DNA from: Agarivorans aestuarii
GTDB taxonomy: Bacteria > Pseudomonadota > Gammaproteobacteria > Enterobacterales > Celerinatantimonadaceae
Direction: 5' to 3'
Assembly (NCBI RefSeq): GCF_019670125.1
Contig: NZ_AP023033.1
Coordinates: forward strand, 2,407,001 to 2,471,000
DNA: 64,000 nt
A model generated the notes under the pieces. The model saw nothing but the letters and a program-made list of their open reading frames with translations, searched no databases and was not told where the DNA came from. Below, in pieces: positions 9,223-17,971 of the stretch (position 1 is its first letter; each line of letters opens with the position of its first letter). Both the position numbers and the translations under genes were made by a program.

Positions 9223-10287
9223 TTATTGCTCCTGAGATTTAGTGGTTACAGAAAGTCCATTTCTAAGCTTGGCTAAGCTTGAAATAATGATTTGGTCGCC
9301 TTGGCTTAAGCCTTCACTTACTAACACGCCTTTGGTATGTATTTGTGCTACTTGAACTTCAACCTTTTGGGCACGCCCTTCGGTCACTTTCCATACATAA
9401 AACTGTTGATCGTTATTGCCAGGATCTAATGCAGTCATAGGTAACAAGTATCCACTGCGCCCGACCAGGCCAGCCGCATCTAAATCAACATACATAGTGA
9501 CAGAGGTTCCAGGCAAAATAGCTGGCTCGACTTGCGGCATGCTCATCCATACTTCAAAAGCCTGTGTTTCCGGATTAGGCTCTGAGGTATGTTCTAAAAA
9601 TGTGATGGGATAAAGGGTATCGTTACCTGCGTATTTTGCTTTAGGTTGGTAATTATAGTTACGTTCCGTTGGGTCTATTTGAGCCAACAAATTATCAGGC
9701 AACTGTAAACGCACATACACCAAGTGATCTTGATAGATTGAAACCGCAGTTTCTCCCGGAGTTACATTTTCAAAAGATTGTTTTGGAACCTCTGCAATCA
9801 AGCCTTCAAAGGGAGCTCGCAGTTGGCTGTATTTAAGCTGAGCCTTAGCCAGTTGATAATCTACCCCCGCAAGCTGGTAATTAGCTTTAAGTACGTCGTA
9901 CTCTTCTTGGGATAACAAACTTTTATCTACTAAGCCTTCAGCACGGTTTAACTGGCGTTCAGCAAGGCTAAAAGTTGCTTGTGCATCATCTACCTGCTGT
10001 TTCAACTTTCGATTATCCAGCTCTGCCAACAACTGGCCTTTTTGAACATGTTGACCTGGCTTGATTGACATATTGGTTAACTCACCGGCAATCCGAAAAG
10101 AAAGCGGCGTTAATTCAGCTGGCTCTACTCGTGCATTAAATTCTCGCTCTGGCTGAGCAGCTGATTCATTTATGTTAATGGTAAGCACAGACAAGGGTTT
10201 TTCGCTTACGGTCTCTGCTGGTTCACTACACGCGCTAAGCAAACTAGTAAGTGTTAAAGCTAGCAAGGTATGAGTTTTAAATAACAT
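9223..10287 (-). CDS. RND periplasmic adaptor lipoprotein (second of two)
   Basis: A membrane-fusion protein of 354 residues. The N terminus is a lipoprotein signal ending in LLSAC, followed by lipoyl/beta-barrel halves around a coiled-coil hairpin (about residues 90-160). The ATG at 10287 follows a strong GGAGG and a one-base gap after the stop codon of the upstream adaptor, so I prefer it to the GTG at 10305. It would link the pump to an outer-membrane channel. Having two different adaptors with one pump suggests a mixed adaptor ring, as described for systems such as VexIJK. Confidence 0.88.
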   Translation of the reverse strand: MLFKTHTLLALTLTSLLSACSEPAETVSEKPLSVLTININESAAQPEREFNARVEPAELTPLSFRIAGELTNMSIKPGQHVQKGQLLAELDNRKLKQQVDDAQATFSLAERQLNRAEGLVDKSLLSQEEYDVLKANYQLAGVDYQLAKAQLKYSQLRAPFEGLIAEVPKQSFENVTPGETAVSIYQDHLVYVRLQLPDNLLAQIDPTERNYNYQPKAKYAGNDTLYPITFLEHTSEPNPETQAFEVWMSMPQVEPAILPGTSVTMYVDLDAAGLVGRSGYLLPMTALDPGNNDQQFYVWKVTEGRAQKVEVQVAQIHTKGVLVSEGLSQGDQIIISSLAKLRNGLSVTTKSQEQ

Positions 10288-10288
10288 C

Positions 10289-11368
10289 TTAAATCCCTCC
10301 TTCACGTTGCCATGGTCGAATAATTTGACCGGCGCTTAAGGATTTAGCGCCTGCAACTACTATGCTATCTCCAGCTACTAATCCGCTGATAACCAGCCCT
10401 TGTTGATTAAGTTGAACATCCACAGCTTCTACTCGCATGGTTTCTGGAACAACTCGCCACACTTGGGCTTGCTGCTCATCAATTTGGATGAAAGCACCTT
10501 TAGGTAAGGCTAAACCATTATCGGTTTCAGACTCATTACGTACATAAACCGCGCCAGACATTCCAGGTAAGATGTTTAGGTGCTCTGGCCTTATGATGGT
10601 TAAGGTAACGGTATAACTATTGGTATCTGGATCAGGTTGAGTGGAGATTTCTTTAAAACGTGCAGGCAACTCTACACCCTTAAAGTTACCAAGGGTGACC
10701 CACAGTTTGGCTTCACGTAACTCAGCTAAGTTCAAACGTTCGGTTATGGTTACTGGTAAATTGAAGACCAAATCTAGCTGCTCATCCCCCAACAAACTTA
10801 ATACTGGCTGCTTGGCACCAGCAAACTGGTATTGCTTAGCGTAAGTCAGTGATACAACCCCGGAGAATGGCGCATGAAGTTTGGTGTAGGCTAAATCAGT
10901 GGCCGCTTGGTCTAAATTAGCTTGTGCTTCTGTGTAGGCAGTAAGAACTTGATCGTAGTTATCCTCGGAAATCAGCTTCTTAGCAAATAACTGCTCCGAT
11001 CTTGTACGACGAGCTTTTTCCAAATCAAATTGAGCTTTACGCGCATCAACAGCCAATTGAAAATCATGAGGATCAAGAGCGGCAAGTAAATCCCCTTTAT
11101 TTACAAACTGCCCCATTCTTACGTTCAATTGCTGTATTTCACCTGATACTTGAAAGGCCAATTGAGCTCGGCTTGTTGCTTGAACCTGCGCTACGAAGTT
11201 GTAGTCAACAGCGTTGAACGTTTCTGGCACTTCCAATAACTTCACGGGTTTTACAATTTCAGTAACTGGCTCTGAATGAGCGGGTCCGCAAGCTTGCAAT
11301 ACCAGCATCATCAGGCCCACAAAACTAAGTCGCTGCCAAACGGCCTTGTTTGTTAAATTTGTTCTCAT
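10289..11368 (-). CDS. RND periplasmic adaptor lipoprotein (first of two)
   Basis: This 359-residue adaptor has a lipoprotein signal with VLQAC near residue 27, then the usual biotinyl-lipoyl segment (QVSGEIQQLNVRMGQFVNKG), a coiled-coil hairpin (about 95-155) and a beta-barrel region. It is the first gene of the efflux operon and lies next to the divergent TetR gene and the paired palindromes. Its coding end contains the ribosome-binding site of the next adaptor, so the two are probably translationally coupled. Both adaptors are intact, and their limited similarity argues against a recent duplication. Confidence 0.88.
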   Translation of the reverse strand: MRTNLTNKAVWQRLSFVGLMMLVLQACGPAHSEPVTEIVKPVKLLEVPETFNAVDYNFVAQVQATSRAQLAFQVSGEIQQLNVRMGQFVNKGDLLAALDPHDFQLAVDARKAQFDLEKARRTRSEQLFAKKLISEDNYDQVLTAYTEAQANLDQAATDLAYTKLHAPFSGVVSLTYAKQYQFAGAKQPVLSLLGDEQLDLVFNLPVTITERLNLAELREAKLWVTLGNFKGVELPARFKEISTQPDPDTNSYTVTLTIIRPEHLNILPGMSGAVYVRNESETDNGLALPKGAFIQIDEQQAQVWRVVPETMRVEAVDVQLNQQGLVISGLVAGDSIVVAGAKSLSAGQIIRPWQREGGI

Positions 11369-11396
11369 TAGTTGCTCCAGTTGAACAAACAGCCAT

Positions 11397-11422
11397 ATAT
11401 ACTTTCCTGGCGGAAAGTATAT
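11397..11422. promoter_or_regulatory. Perfect palindrome, likely TetR operator 1
   Basis: Arms ATATACTTTCC and GGAAAGTATAT (11 bp) flank TGGC. It lies about 25 bp upstream of the first adaptor start, where a bound repressor would block the efflux promoter. The core ACTTTCC-N4-GGAAAGT is shared with the second palindrome. Confidence 0.75.
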
Positions 11423-11446
11423 TGATCACTTGCTTGCCGATCAAGC

Positions 11447-11470
11447 TTTACTTTCCACATGGAAAGTAAA
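11447..11470. promoter_or_regulatory. Perfect palindrome, likely TetR operator 2
   Basis: Arms TTTACTTTCC and GGAAAGTAAA (10 bp) flank ACAT, with the same 7-bp core as operator 1. The two centres are 49 bp apart. Halfway between them lies a third, different inverted repeat (TTGATC at 11422-11427 and GATCAA at 11439-11444). This copy is nearer to the regulator gene and could serve autoregulation. Confidence 0.75.
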
Positions 11471-11533
11471 ATTCATGATAGACTACGCTTAGTTTAAAAA
11501 GCACTGTAAATTCGAGTTAAGTAATTATAGAAG

Positions 11534-12268
11534 ATGACTGAAAAACGCACCGGACGACAAAGCGCCAAAGTAGCAGAAGAAACCCGCACTAAGATTTTAA
11601 TCGCAGCCGCAGATCTTTTTGCCAGTAAAGGCTATGCCGTTGTATCACTGCGCGCGATTAGTGAACAAGCTGGTGTGTCTCATACCCTCATCCGCCATCA
11701 TTTCGGCTCTAAGCTACAGATTTGGCAGCATATATGTGACTGCATGCACCAGCAATTTTTAGCCTACGTAAACTTATTGGTTGCTGAGCAAGAACATGGC
11801 CTTTCTTGTCGTCATCAGTTGTTTGATTTGCTAATTAAGATCTTAGCTGCACTGCAAGTCGACCCTCAGCCGGTTAGGCTGCTTAACGATGCAGTAAATA
11901 ACGAACAAGAATTGTTTGAGTATTTCTTAGAAGAAGATGATCAAGTAAGAAAGATTCTTGAAGACCTTGTGATTGAATGCCACAAGCAAGGATATGTAAA
12001 ACACTTCAACATTGGCGAACTAAAATGGTTACTAACCATTTTTGCCACCTCCTCTTCAACCTTAGCGCCATTACTAGCTAAACCCTATCCGGGCGAAACC
12101 GAAGAGTTTTGCCAATTAAAAAGCTGGCAAATGTTTAGCCGCTTACTGGCTAGCCAACTCGATATTGATGAAAAAGATATACCAAAACCGGAGAGACTAA
12201 GTGATTTAGTCATTGATGGTTCACCCTGCCCATTTAAAGCTCAGCGACAAGCCATGGAAATGGCTTAA
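11534..12268 (+). CDS. TetR-family transcriptional regulator of the efflux operon
   Basis: A 244-residue protein with an N-terminal TetR helix-turn-helix (about residues 15-65; ADLFASKGYAVVSLRAISEQ and SHTLIRHHFGSK are typical). A helical ligand-binding domain follows. It is divergent from the two-adaptor RND operon, and two matching palindromes fill the shared control region, so it is most likely the repressor of the pump and of itself. The ligand is unknown. Confidence 0.9.
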   Translation: MTEKRTGRQSAKVAEETRTKILIAAADLFASKGYAVVSLRAISEQAGVSHTLIRHHFGSKLQIWQHICDCMHQQFLAYVNLLVAEQEHGLSCRHQLFDLLIKILAALQVDPQPVRLLNDAVNNEQELFEYFLEEDDQVRKILEDLVIECHKQGYVKHFNIGELKWLLTIFATSSSTLAPLLAKPYPGETEEFCQLKSWQMFSRLLASQLDIDEKDIPKPERLSDLVIDGSPCPFKAQRQAMEMA

Positions 12269-12279
12269 GATTACCAAGG

Positions 12280-12636
12280 CTAATCTGGAAAGATGACCTT
12301 ATTCCACTCAGGAATGGGTGTGTTATAAGGGTTTAATCGCCAAGGCCTGGCTTTGGTTTTCTGCTCGATAATCTTGCAATACAAGCTAAGGTGATGAGTT
12401 TTATAGCCTTTGGCAAATTTAAAACTCTCTTGTTTATCTTGAATCTCCATCCACACAATATCTGGACCGGCTGAAAGCTGACAACGGATTGGCCGATCAG
12501 TGTTTGAGGTGACGGTTGCTTTTAACTCTTCACCTTCAAAATGGGTGGTCAAATTGCCAGGGTAAGCAAACGCTATACTTGGCCATAACAATATGGCCAA
12601 TATTAATAAAGATGAGTGACGCGTTTTAGCTTGCAT
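12280..12636 (-). CDS. Small exported protein of unknown function
   Basis: A 118-residue protein with a clear signal peptide (about residues 1-24, ending AFA-YP). The mature part of about 94 residues has two cysteines (QCQL-type CQL near residue 52 and YCKI near 86) that could form a disulfide in the periplasm, several Trp, and a C-terminal WNKVIFPD. I do not recognise the family. Its ATG directly abuts the stop codon of the CLC transporter, so the two are likely cotranscribed, but no functional link is known to me. Confidence 0.7.
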   Translation of the reverse strand: MQAKTRHSSLLILAILLWPSIAFAYPGNLTTHFEGEELKATVTSNTDRPIRCQLSAGPDIVWMEIQDKQESFKFAKGYKTHHLSLYCKIIEQKTKARPWRLNPYNTPIPEWNKVIFPD

Positions 12637-13995
12637 TTATTTGCTTCGTTTTTTCAACCAAGACACCAAACGGTTGTTGGCCGCCCTAATTTCACCCAAG
12701 GTTTTTTCGTGCGCCGCAAAATTTGTAGACTTTGGTACTGCTACCCGTTGTGCAGAATAAATACCAGTGTGACCACTAAAGTAATAGGCAACAAAGCAAG
12801 CTACAGCAAAATACAGTAAATGATCGGAGCCAAATAACTCAACACCCATAATGGTACAGGCTAAAGGCGTGTTGGTAGCTGCGGCAAACACTGCAATAAA
12901 ACCGATTGCTGCAAACAAATCTACTGGTGCGCCCATTATCCACGCCAAAGTGTTACCTAAGGTAGCCCCGATGAAAAACAATGGAGTTACTTCACCGCCT
13001 TTGAACCCAGCAGCAAGAGTGATTGCCGTTAGTAATAACTTAAGCATCCAGCTGTACCACTCTGCACCTCCTTCGTTAAAGGCACTTATTATACTTACCC
13101 CGCCTTCTCTATAACTGTTAACTCCCAGACCGATGTAGTCTTGATTGCCAATTAAGCTCACAATGCCAATGACTATCAGTCCACCAATTACTGCTATCAA
13201 ATAAGGATTCTTAAATACGTGTTTAAAGATATCTTTAAGTACAAACACCGTTTCGCCAAACAGGTAACCAGTTATACCAAACGCTACAGCGGCGATAAGC
13301 ACCTTACCTAACATGATCAAATCAACATGAACCACATGCTCAAACAGCATCACGTGTTCCAGAAAATCGATTTTGTATTGGGTATGAGGCGTGCCCCAAG
13401 CAGAACACACTAAGTCAGCCAATATCGCTGCAAATAAAGCAGGGATAACTGAATCAAAACGAATTCGGCCAACGGCCAATACCTCAATAGCAAAAATAGT
13501 GGCCGCTAAGGGCGTGCTAAACAGTGCCGAGAAGCCGGCAGCTACACCGGCACTAAGCAGTATTTGATAGTCTCGACCACTTAGTTTAAATAACTTCCCA
13601 TAAGCTGCACTGCACGCTCCACCTATTTGTACTGCGGTCCCCTCGCGACCGGCAGAACCACCAAACAAATGAGTTACCACGGTAGAGAAAAGTACTAACG
13701 GTGCCATGCGAGCAGGAATACCTGCACCAGGTTGATGGATCTCATCAATGATGAGATTGTTGCCTGATTCGGAGTTTTTTCCAAAACGGCGATAAATAAA
13801 CACCACCACTACCCCAGCGAGTGGCAAAAAGTATAAGAGGTAGGGATTATCGACTCGTGTATGGCTAGCATAATCGAGCAAATACAAAAACAAAGCGTTT
13901 AACGAACCTACCACAAAGGCCAAGGGGATTAGCAATAACAGCCACCTTAGTAAAACAAGTAAAGTGCTCGGGCTATTTGGCAAAGGGTGCGGCAT
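12637..13995 (-). CDS. CLC-family anion transporter, probably fluoride/proton (CLC-F) type
   Basis: A 452-residue inner-membrane protein with about ten hydrophobic helices. The CLC signatures are altered as in the fluoride-exporting branch: GNNLI (residues 78-82) stands where chloride CLCs have GSGIP, and GREGT (116-120) stands for GREGP, keeping the gating Glu118. GGEVTPLF replaces the usual GGxFxP segment. The start has AGGAA six bases upstream. I infer fluoride/proton antiport and hence fluoride resistance. No fluoride riboswitch-like sequence precedes it. An ordinary voltage-gated chloride channel annotation is the alternative. Confidence 0.85.
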   Translation of the reverse strand: MPHPLPNSPSTLLVLLRWLLLLIPLAFVVGSLNALFLYLLDYASHTRVDNPYLLYFLPLAGVVVVFIYRRFGKNSESGNNLIIDEIHQPGAGIPARMAPLVLFSTVVTHLFGGSAGREGTAVQIGGACSAAYGKLFKLSGRDYQILLSAGVAAGFSALFSTPLAATIFAIEVLAVGRIRFDSVIPALFAAILADLVCSAWGTPHTQYKIDFLEHVMLFEHVVHVDLIMLGKVLIAAVAFGITGYLFGETVFVLKDIFKHVFKNPYLIAVIGGLIVIGIVSLIGNQDYIGLGVNSYREGGVSIISAFNEGGAEWYSWMLKLLLTAITLAAGFKGGEVTPLFFIGATLGNTLAWIMGAPVDLFAAIGFIAVFAAATNTPLACTIMGVELFGSDHLLYFAVACFVAYYFSGHTGIYSAQRVAVPKSTNFAAHEKTLGEIRAANNRLVSWLKKRSK

Positions 13996-14125
13996 TTTAT
14001 TTCCTATAAAACGTTAATTAATTAAGCAATTTGGAAAGCGAGGCTATCACAAAACATTGCTTTTAATCATGACCTTAGATAACAACATAGCTAAGCAGCA
14101 AGCGCTTGTATAGCTTTAAAACAAC

Positions 14126-14155
14126 AAAAAAAGCAGCGCTTAGTGAGCACTGCTT
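14126..14155 (-). terminator. Rho-independent terminator of gabDT
   Basis: On the minus strand AAGCAGTGCT pairs with AGCGCTGCTT (one U-G wobble) around a 5-nt loop and is followed by a run of seven T. It lies 30 bp after the gabT stop codon. Confidence 0.8.
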
Positions 14156-14184
14156 AAAGTTAACTTGTTTGAATTTGCTTTGAA

Positions 14185-15465
14185 TTAACCGGCTAAAGAT
14201 TTAAATAAGCGACAAAACTGCTGCATGCCTTCATCAACTATCTCATCCTCAATAGTTAGTGCTGGTAGAAAGCGAATCACATTCCCATAAAAACCACAGG
14301 CTAATAGTACAAGGCCATAATTTGCGGCATTGACAATAAGCGCTTGAGTTAATGCAGTATTGGCGCGAGTTACATCGCCATCTTCGATGAGTTCCATGGC
14401 AATCATCGCCCCTGAGATCCGAATGTCGCCAATCAGGTCGGGAAATTGCTGCTGCAAGGAATGCAAGTATTCGCCAAACTGTTGGCCAATTTGATTAGCA
14501 CGCACCACCAAATCTTGCTCTTCAATCACCTCTAATACTGCTAAAGCTGCACTACATGCCACCGGTGAACCACCGTAGGTTCCACCCAATCCACCGGGTA
14601 GTGGCGCGTCCATAATAGAAGCTTTGCCCACCACCGCAGATAAGGGGAATCCGCCAGCTATACCTTTAGCCATGGTTATTAAATCAGGCTCAACATCGGC
14701 GTATTCACAATTAAACATCTTACCGGTTCTGCCAAATCCAGTTTGAATCTCATCCATAATTAACACAATACCGTGCTGATCACAGAGCGCCCTGAGCGCC
14801 TGTAAAAACGCTTTTGACGCTGGATAAAAGCCACCTTCGCCTTGAATGGGCTCAACAATGATCGCTGCAACATCTTCAACAGAGATATCAACTTTAAAAA
14901 TATTGTTCAGTGTTTGTAGGCTTTGTTCTGTGCTGATGCCATGCGCTTTCATGGGAAACGGAGCATGATAAATATCCCCAGCAAAAGGTCCAAACTGATG
15001 TTTATAAGGCGTTATCTTTCCAGTTAACGCCATAGTAAGATTTGTTCTACCATGGAAACCACCATTAAAGGCGATAACGCCGCGACGGCCTGTTGATGCG
15101 CGAGCGATCTTCACGGCATTTTCTACCGCTTCTGCACCGGTTGTAACAAACATGGCCTTTTTGTCACTGTCTCCAGGCGCCAACGCTACTAGCTTTTCGG
15201 CCAGCTCCACAGCGCTTTCATAGGGGTTAATCATTACACAGGTATGGCTAAACTTATCCAGTTGCTGTTTTGCTGCAGCCACAACTTTTGGGTGGCTATG
15301 GCCGGTATTACATACAGCAATACCAGTGGCAAAATCGATATAGCGCTTACCTTCTACGTCCCACAGCTCTGCGTTTAATGCTCGTTCAGCATAAACTGGA
15401 TAAACATTGCCTTGGCCGCGTGCAATAACGCTTTGTTTTCTTTCTTGTAGTTGTTGGTTATTCAT
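14185..15465 (-). CDS. gabT: 4-aminobutyrate aminotransferase
   Basis: A class III PLP aminotransferase of 426 residues, the same length as E. coli GabT. Lys267 in TMAKGIAGGFPL is the PLP-binding lysine, LIMDEIQTGFGRTG holds the cofactor-contacting Asp, and TTGAEAVENAVK binds the phosphate. It transfers the amino group of GABA to 2-oxoglutarate, giving succinate semialdehyde, which the adjacent GabD oxidises. It lies 15 bp after gabD, clearly the same operon, and ends at a strong terminator. Some members also use 5-aminovalerate. Confidence 0.93.
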   Translation of the reverse strand: MNNQQLQERKQSVIARGQGNVYPVYAERALNAELWDVEGKRYIDFATGIAVCNTGHSHPKVVAAAKQQLDKFSHTCVMINPYESAVELAEKLVALAPGDSDKKAMFVTTGAEAVENAVKIARASTGRRGVIAFNGGFHGRTNLTMALTGKITPYKHQFGPFAGDIYHAPFPMKAHGISTEQSLQTLNNIFKVDISVEDVAAIIVEPIQGEGGFYPASKAFLQALRALCDQHGIVLIMDEIQTGFGRTGKMFNCEYADVEPDLITMAKGIAGGFPLSAVVGKASIMDAPLPGGLGGTYGGSPVACSAALAVLEVIEEQDLVVRANQIGQQFGEYLHSLQQQFPDLIGDIRISGAMIAMELIEDGDVTRANTALTQALIVNAANYGLVLLACGFYGNVIRFLPALTIEDEIVDEGMQQFCRLFKSLAG

Positions 15466-15480
15466 CCCTGTCTCCTATTG

Positions 15481-16938
15481 TTAGTTGTTTACGCCGCCCA
15501 TACACAAATATTTAATCTCTGTGTAGTCATCTAAACCATAATGCGAGCCTTCTCGCCCATTACCTGATTGTTTAATCCCGCCAAATGGCGCTGCGGCATT
15601 GGAAATAATCCCTTCGTTTATCCCGACCATACCGTACTCTAGGGCTTCGCCTACTCGCCATACTCGACCAATATCTCGGGTATAACAATAAGCCGCTAGG
15701 CCATATTCTGTATCATTGGCTAGCTCTATCGCCTGCTGCTCATCTTCAAACATGATGAGTGGTGCAACGGGGCCAAATATTTCATTTTTTGCTATCGGCA
15801 TATAATTGCTAACTTCTGTCATAATGGTGGGCTGATAAAACTGGTTCCCAGCCTCATGAGCTTGTCCACCGCACAATACTTTGGCTCCAGCATCTAAAGA
15901 TTCTGTAACCAACTTGTGCACTGATTCTTTTGCCTGTTCGCTGATCATCGGCCCTATGTCTATGTCCGCCTGCATGCCGTCGCCAACTTTTAACTTGCTT
16001 AACGCTTCGGCAAGCTTCTCAGAAAATTGTTGATAGACGCCCTTTTGAACTAGAAATCTATTTGCGCATACACAGGTTTGCCCAGCGTTGCGGTATTTTG
16101 AAGCGATAGCGCCCTGCACTGCCGCATCAATGTCAGCATCATCAAATACTATGAAAGGCGCGTTTCCACCCAATTCCATTGATACTTTTTTAACCGTAGA
16201 GGCACATTGAGCAATCAGCTGTTTACCTACTGCGGTTGAACCAGTGAAAGTAAATTTAGCTACATCAGGGCTTTGTGTAAGTACTTTGCCCATGCCTTTA
16301 GCATCTTCGCCAACCACTACATTAAACACACCTGGCGGAATACCAGCTTCGTCTGCTAATTGTGCTAAGGCCAGTGCAGATACAGGTGTAAGTTGAGCAG
16401 GTCTCACCACAAAGCAACAGCCAGCAGCTAAAGCTGCAGCAGCTTTACGTGCAATCATTGCGTTAGGAAAGTTCCAAGGTGTAACCGCTGCGACTACGCC
16501 CACTGGCTGTTTTACTACAATTATTCGTTTATCGCCTGCTGGGGCTGGTATTACATCGCCGTAACAGCGCTTGCCTTCTTCAGCAAACCAATCTAAAAAA
16601 GCAGCGCCGTAGCCGATTTCGCCTTTTGCTTCTGCAAAGGGCTTACCCTGCTCTTGAGTAAGAATACTTGCGAGATCATCTTGGTGCTGCATAACGAGTT
16701 GATACCAAGCGCGCAGCAAACTGCCTCGCTCGTTAGCAGACTTAGTAGCCCAAGTTTTTTGCGCGGCTTTAGCGGCTTGGATAGCAAGCTCCACACCTTC
16801 TATTCCACAGTCTTCTATCTCTAACAAACCTTTTTGAGTAGCCGGATTGATTACCGAAAAGCGCTGACTAGAAGAGTGCCATTTACCATTTATGTAGGAC
16901 TGGCTTTTGACTAAATTTGAGTATTGAATCGCTTCCAT
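15481..16938 (-). CDS. gabD: Succinate-semialdehyde dehydrogenase
   Basis: A 485-residue aldehyde dehydrogenase with Glu255 in MELGGNAPF and the nucleophile Cys289 in GQTCVCANR, and TPWNFPNAM near residue 153. It oxidises succinate semialdehyde to succinate, completing GABA degradation with GabT. One point is unusual: the cofactor-contacting Lys of the family motif (VxKPA) is Arg here (FVVRPAQLTP, Arg179), which could affect NADP use. It is the first gene of a two-gene operon divergent from a LysR regulator. Confidence 0.92.
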   Translation of the reverse strand: MEAIQYSNLVKSQSYINGKWHSSSQRFSVINPATQKGLLEIEDCGIEGVELAIQAAKAAQKTWATKSANERGSLLRAWYQLVMQHQDDLASILTQEQGKPFAEAKGEIGYGAAFLDWFAEEGKRCYGDVIPAPAGDKRIIVVKQPVGVVAAVTPWNFPNAMIARKAAAALAAGCCFVVRPAQLTPVSALALAQLADEAGIPPGVFNVVVGEDAKGMGKVLTQSPDVAKFTFTGSTAVGKQLIAQCASTVKKVSMELGGNAPFIVFDDADIDAAVQGAIASKYRNAGQTCVCANRFLVQKGVYQQFSEKLAEALSKLKVGDGMQADIDIGPMISEQAKESVHKLVTESLDAGAKVLCGGQAHEAGNQFYQPTIMTEVSNYMPIAKNEIFGPVAPLIMFEDEQQAIELANDTEYGLAAYCYTRDIGRVWRVGEALEYGMVGINEGIISNAAAPFGGIKQSGNGREGSHYGLDDYTEIKYLCMGGVNN

Positions 16939-17010
16939 AGTTGATCTATTCCTTTAGCCGCATAATTATGTTCATTGAATACCAATCTAAAACGATGTTA
17001 AATATCAAAC

Positions 17011-17035
17011 AATAAAACTTTAGTTTGGTGTTATT
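17011..17035. promoter_or_regulatory. Imperfect inverted repeat, candidate LysR-type site
   Basis: AATAAAAC at 17011 and GTGTTATT ending 17035 match at seven of eight positions as an inverted repeat, just before the LysR gene start. This is compatible with a T-N11-A type site, but the region is AT-rich and chance symmetry is possible. Confidence 0.3.
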
Positions 17036-17041
17036 AAAACA

Positions 17042-17971
17042 ATGTTAGACCCATTATCAGGAAAACAACTCAGCGAATATGACTTAAGGCTACTAAGGGT
17101 ATTTAAGGCGGTTGTTGAGCATGGCGGCTTTGCTGCAGCAGAGCACAGTTTGGGGATCACTCGCTCAACCATTAGCGTGCATATGTCTAGCCTAGAAAGC
17201 AGAATGAACATTAAACTGTGTGTTAGAGGGAGAAGCGGATTTGCTCTTACTGAACGTGGCCAAACAGTATACCAAGCTTGTTTACAGCTATTTTCATCAA
17301 TTCAAGAGTTCGCCTCGCTGGTTGATAATTTAGGCAAACCACTTACCGGTGAACTTGTAATTCTTTATTCCGATCTGCTTGATCACAAGAGCATAGCCAA
17401 CATCGGTAAGGCTGTTGCCAGTATAAAGCAGCAAGCACCAAAGCTATGCATCTCTCTAAACATGGAGTCTGTCGCCAATATTGAGTCTGCCTTGATCAAC
17501 AACCAAGCCCACGTAGGGTTTTACCCAGCCTACCGAAACATCGACGGTCTTGTTAGTGAAGTGGTATTTAGTGAGTCTATTTATTTGTGTGCTGGCAAGT
17601 CATCACCCCTGTATGACATTGACGACCTGCAAATAGACACCGAGCTATTGGCAAAACATGCAGCAGTTCATCCGGGAATCGAGCTCAACCCCAAAGGCCG
17701 AACGCAGCTTCAGCAATTGAATTTTGGGGCTAAGGGTTACCAGTTTGACAGCCGTATAGCGCTAATACTCTCAGGCGCTTACATAGGTTACCTGCCCATA
17801 AGCGAAGCAAAACCCTATATCGAGCAGAAGCTAGTGCGATTACTTAAGCCCGAGCAATATAGCTACCCCTTCGAGCTGAGTTTGGTGCACAAAATCAATC
17901 CCAATGAAAAGCAAAAGGTTTTACTAGCCATGGAGGCTTTTCAAGCTGAGTTTGCCCCCACTAAGAGTTAG
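17042..17971 (+). CDS. LysR-family transcriptional regulator, likely of gabDT
   Basis: A 309-residue LysR protein. The N-terminal winged helix-turn-helix (about residues 12-72) contains LRVFKAVVEHGGFAAAEHSL and STISVHMSSLESR. A periplasmic-binding-like effector domain follows from about residue 95. It is divergent from gabD with about 100 bp between starts, the usual arrangement for a LysR activator and its target. Its stop codon overlaps the convergent membrane-protein gene by 11 bp. The effector, perhaps GABA or succinate semialdehyde, is inference. Confidence 0.88.
   Translation: MLDPLSGKQLSEYDLRLLRVFKAVVEHGGFAAAEHSLGITRSTISVHMSSLESRMNIKLCVRGRSGFALTERGQTVYQACLQLFSSIQEFASLVDNLGKPLTGELVILYSDLLDHKSIANIGKAVASIKQQAPKLCISLNMESVANIESALINNQAHVGFYPAYRNIDGLVSEVVFSESIYLCAGKSSPLYDIDDLQIDTELLAKHAAVHPGIELNPKGRTQLQQLNFGAKGYQFDSRIALILSGAYIGYLPISEAKPYIEQKLVRLLKPEQYSYPFELSLVHKINPNEKQKVLLAMEAFQAEFAPTKS

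Noticed and set aside
13996-14125. Fluoride riboswitch before the CLC gene
   Set aside because: I looked for the GGCGATGG start and conserved pseudoknot bases on the minus strand and did not find them.
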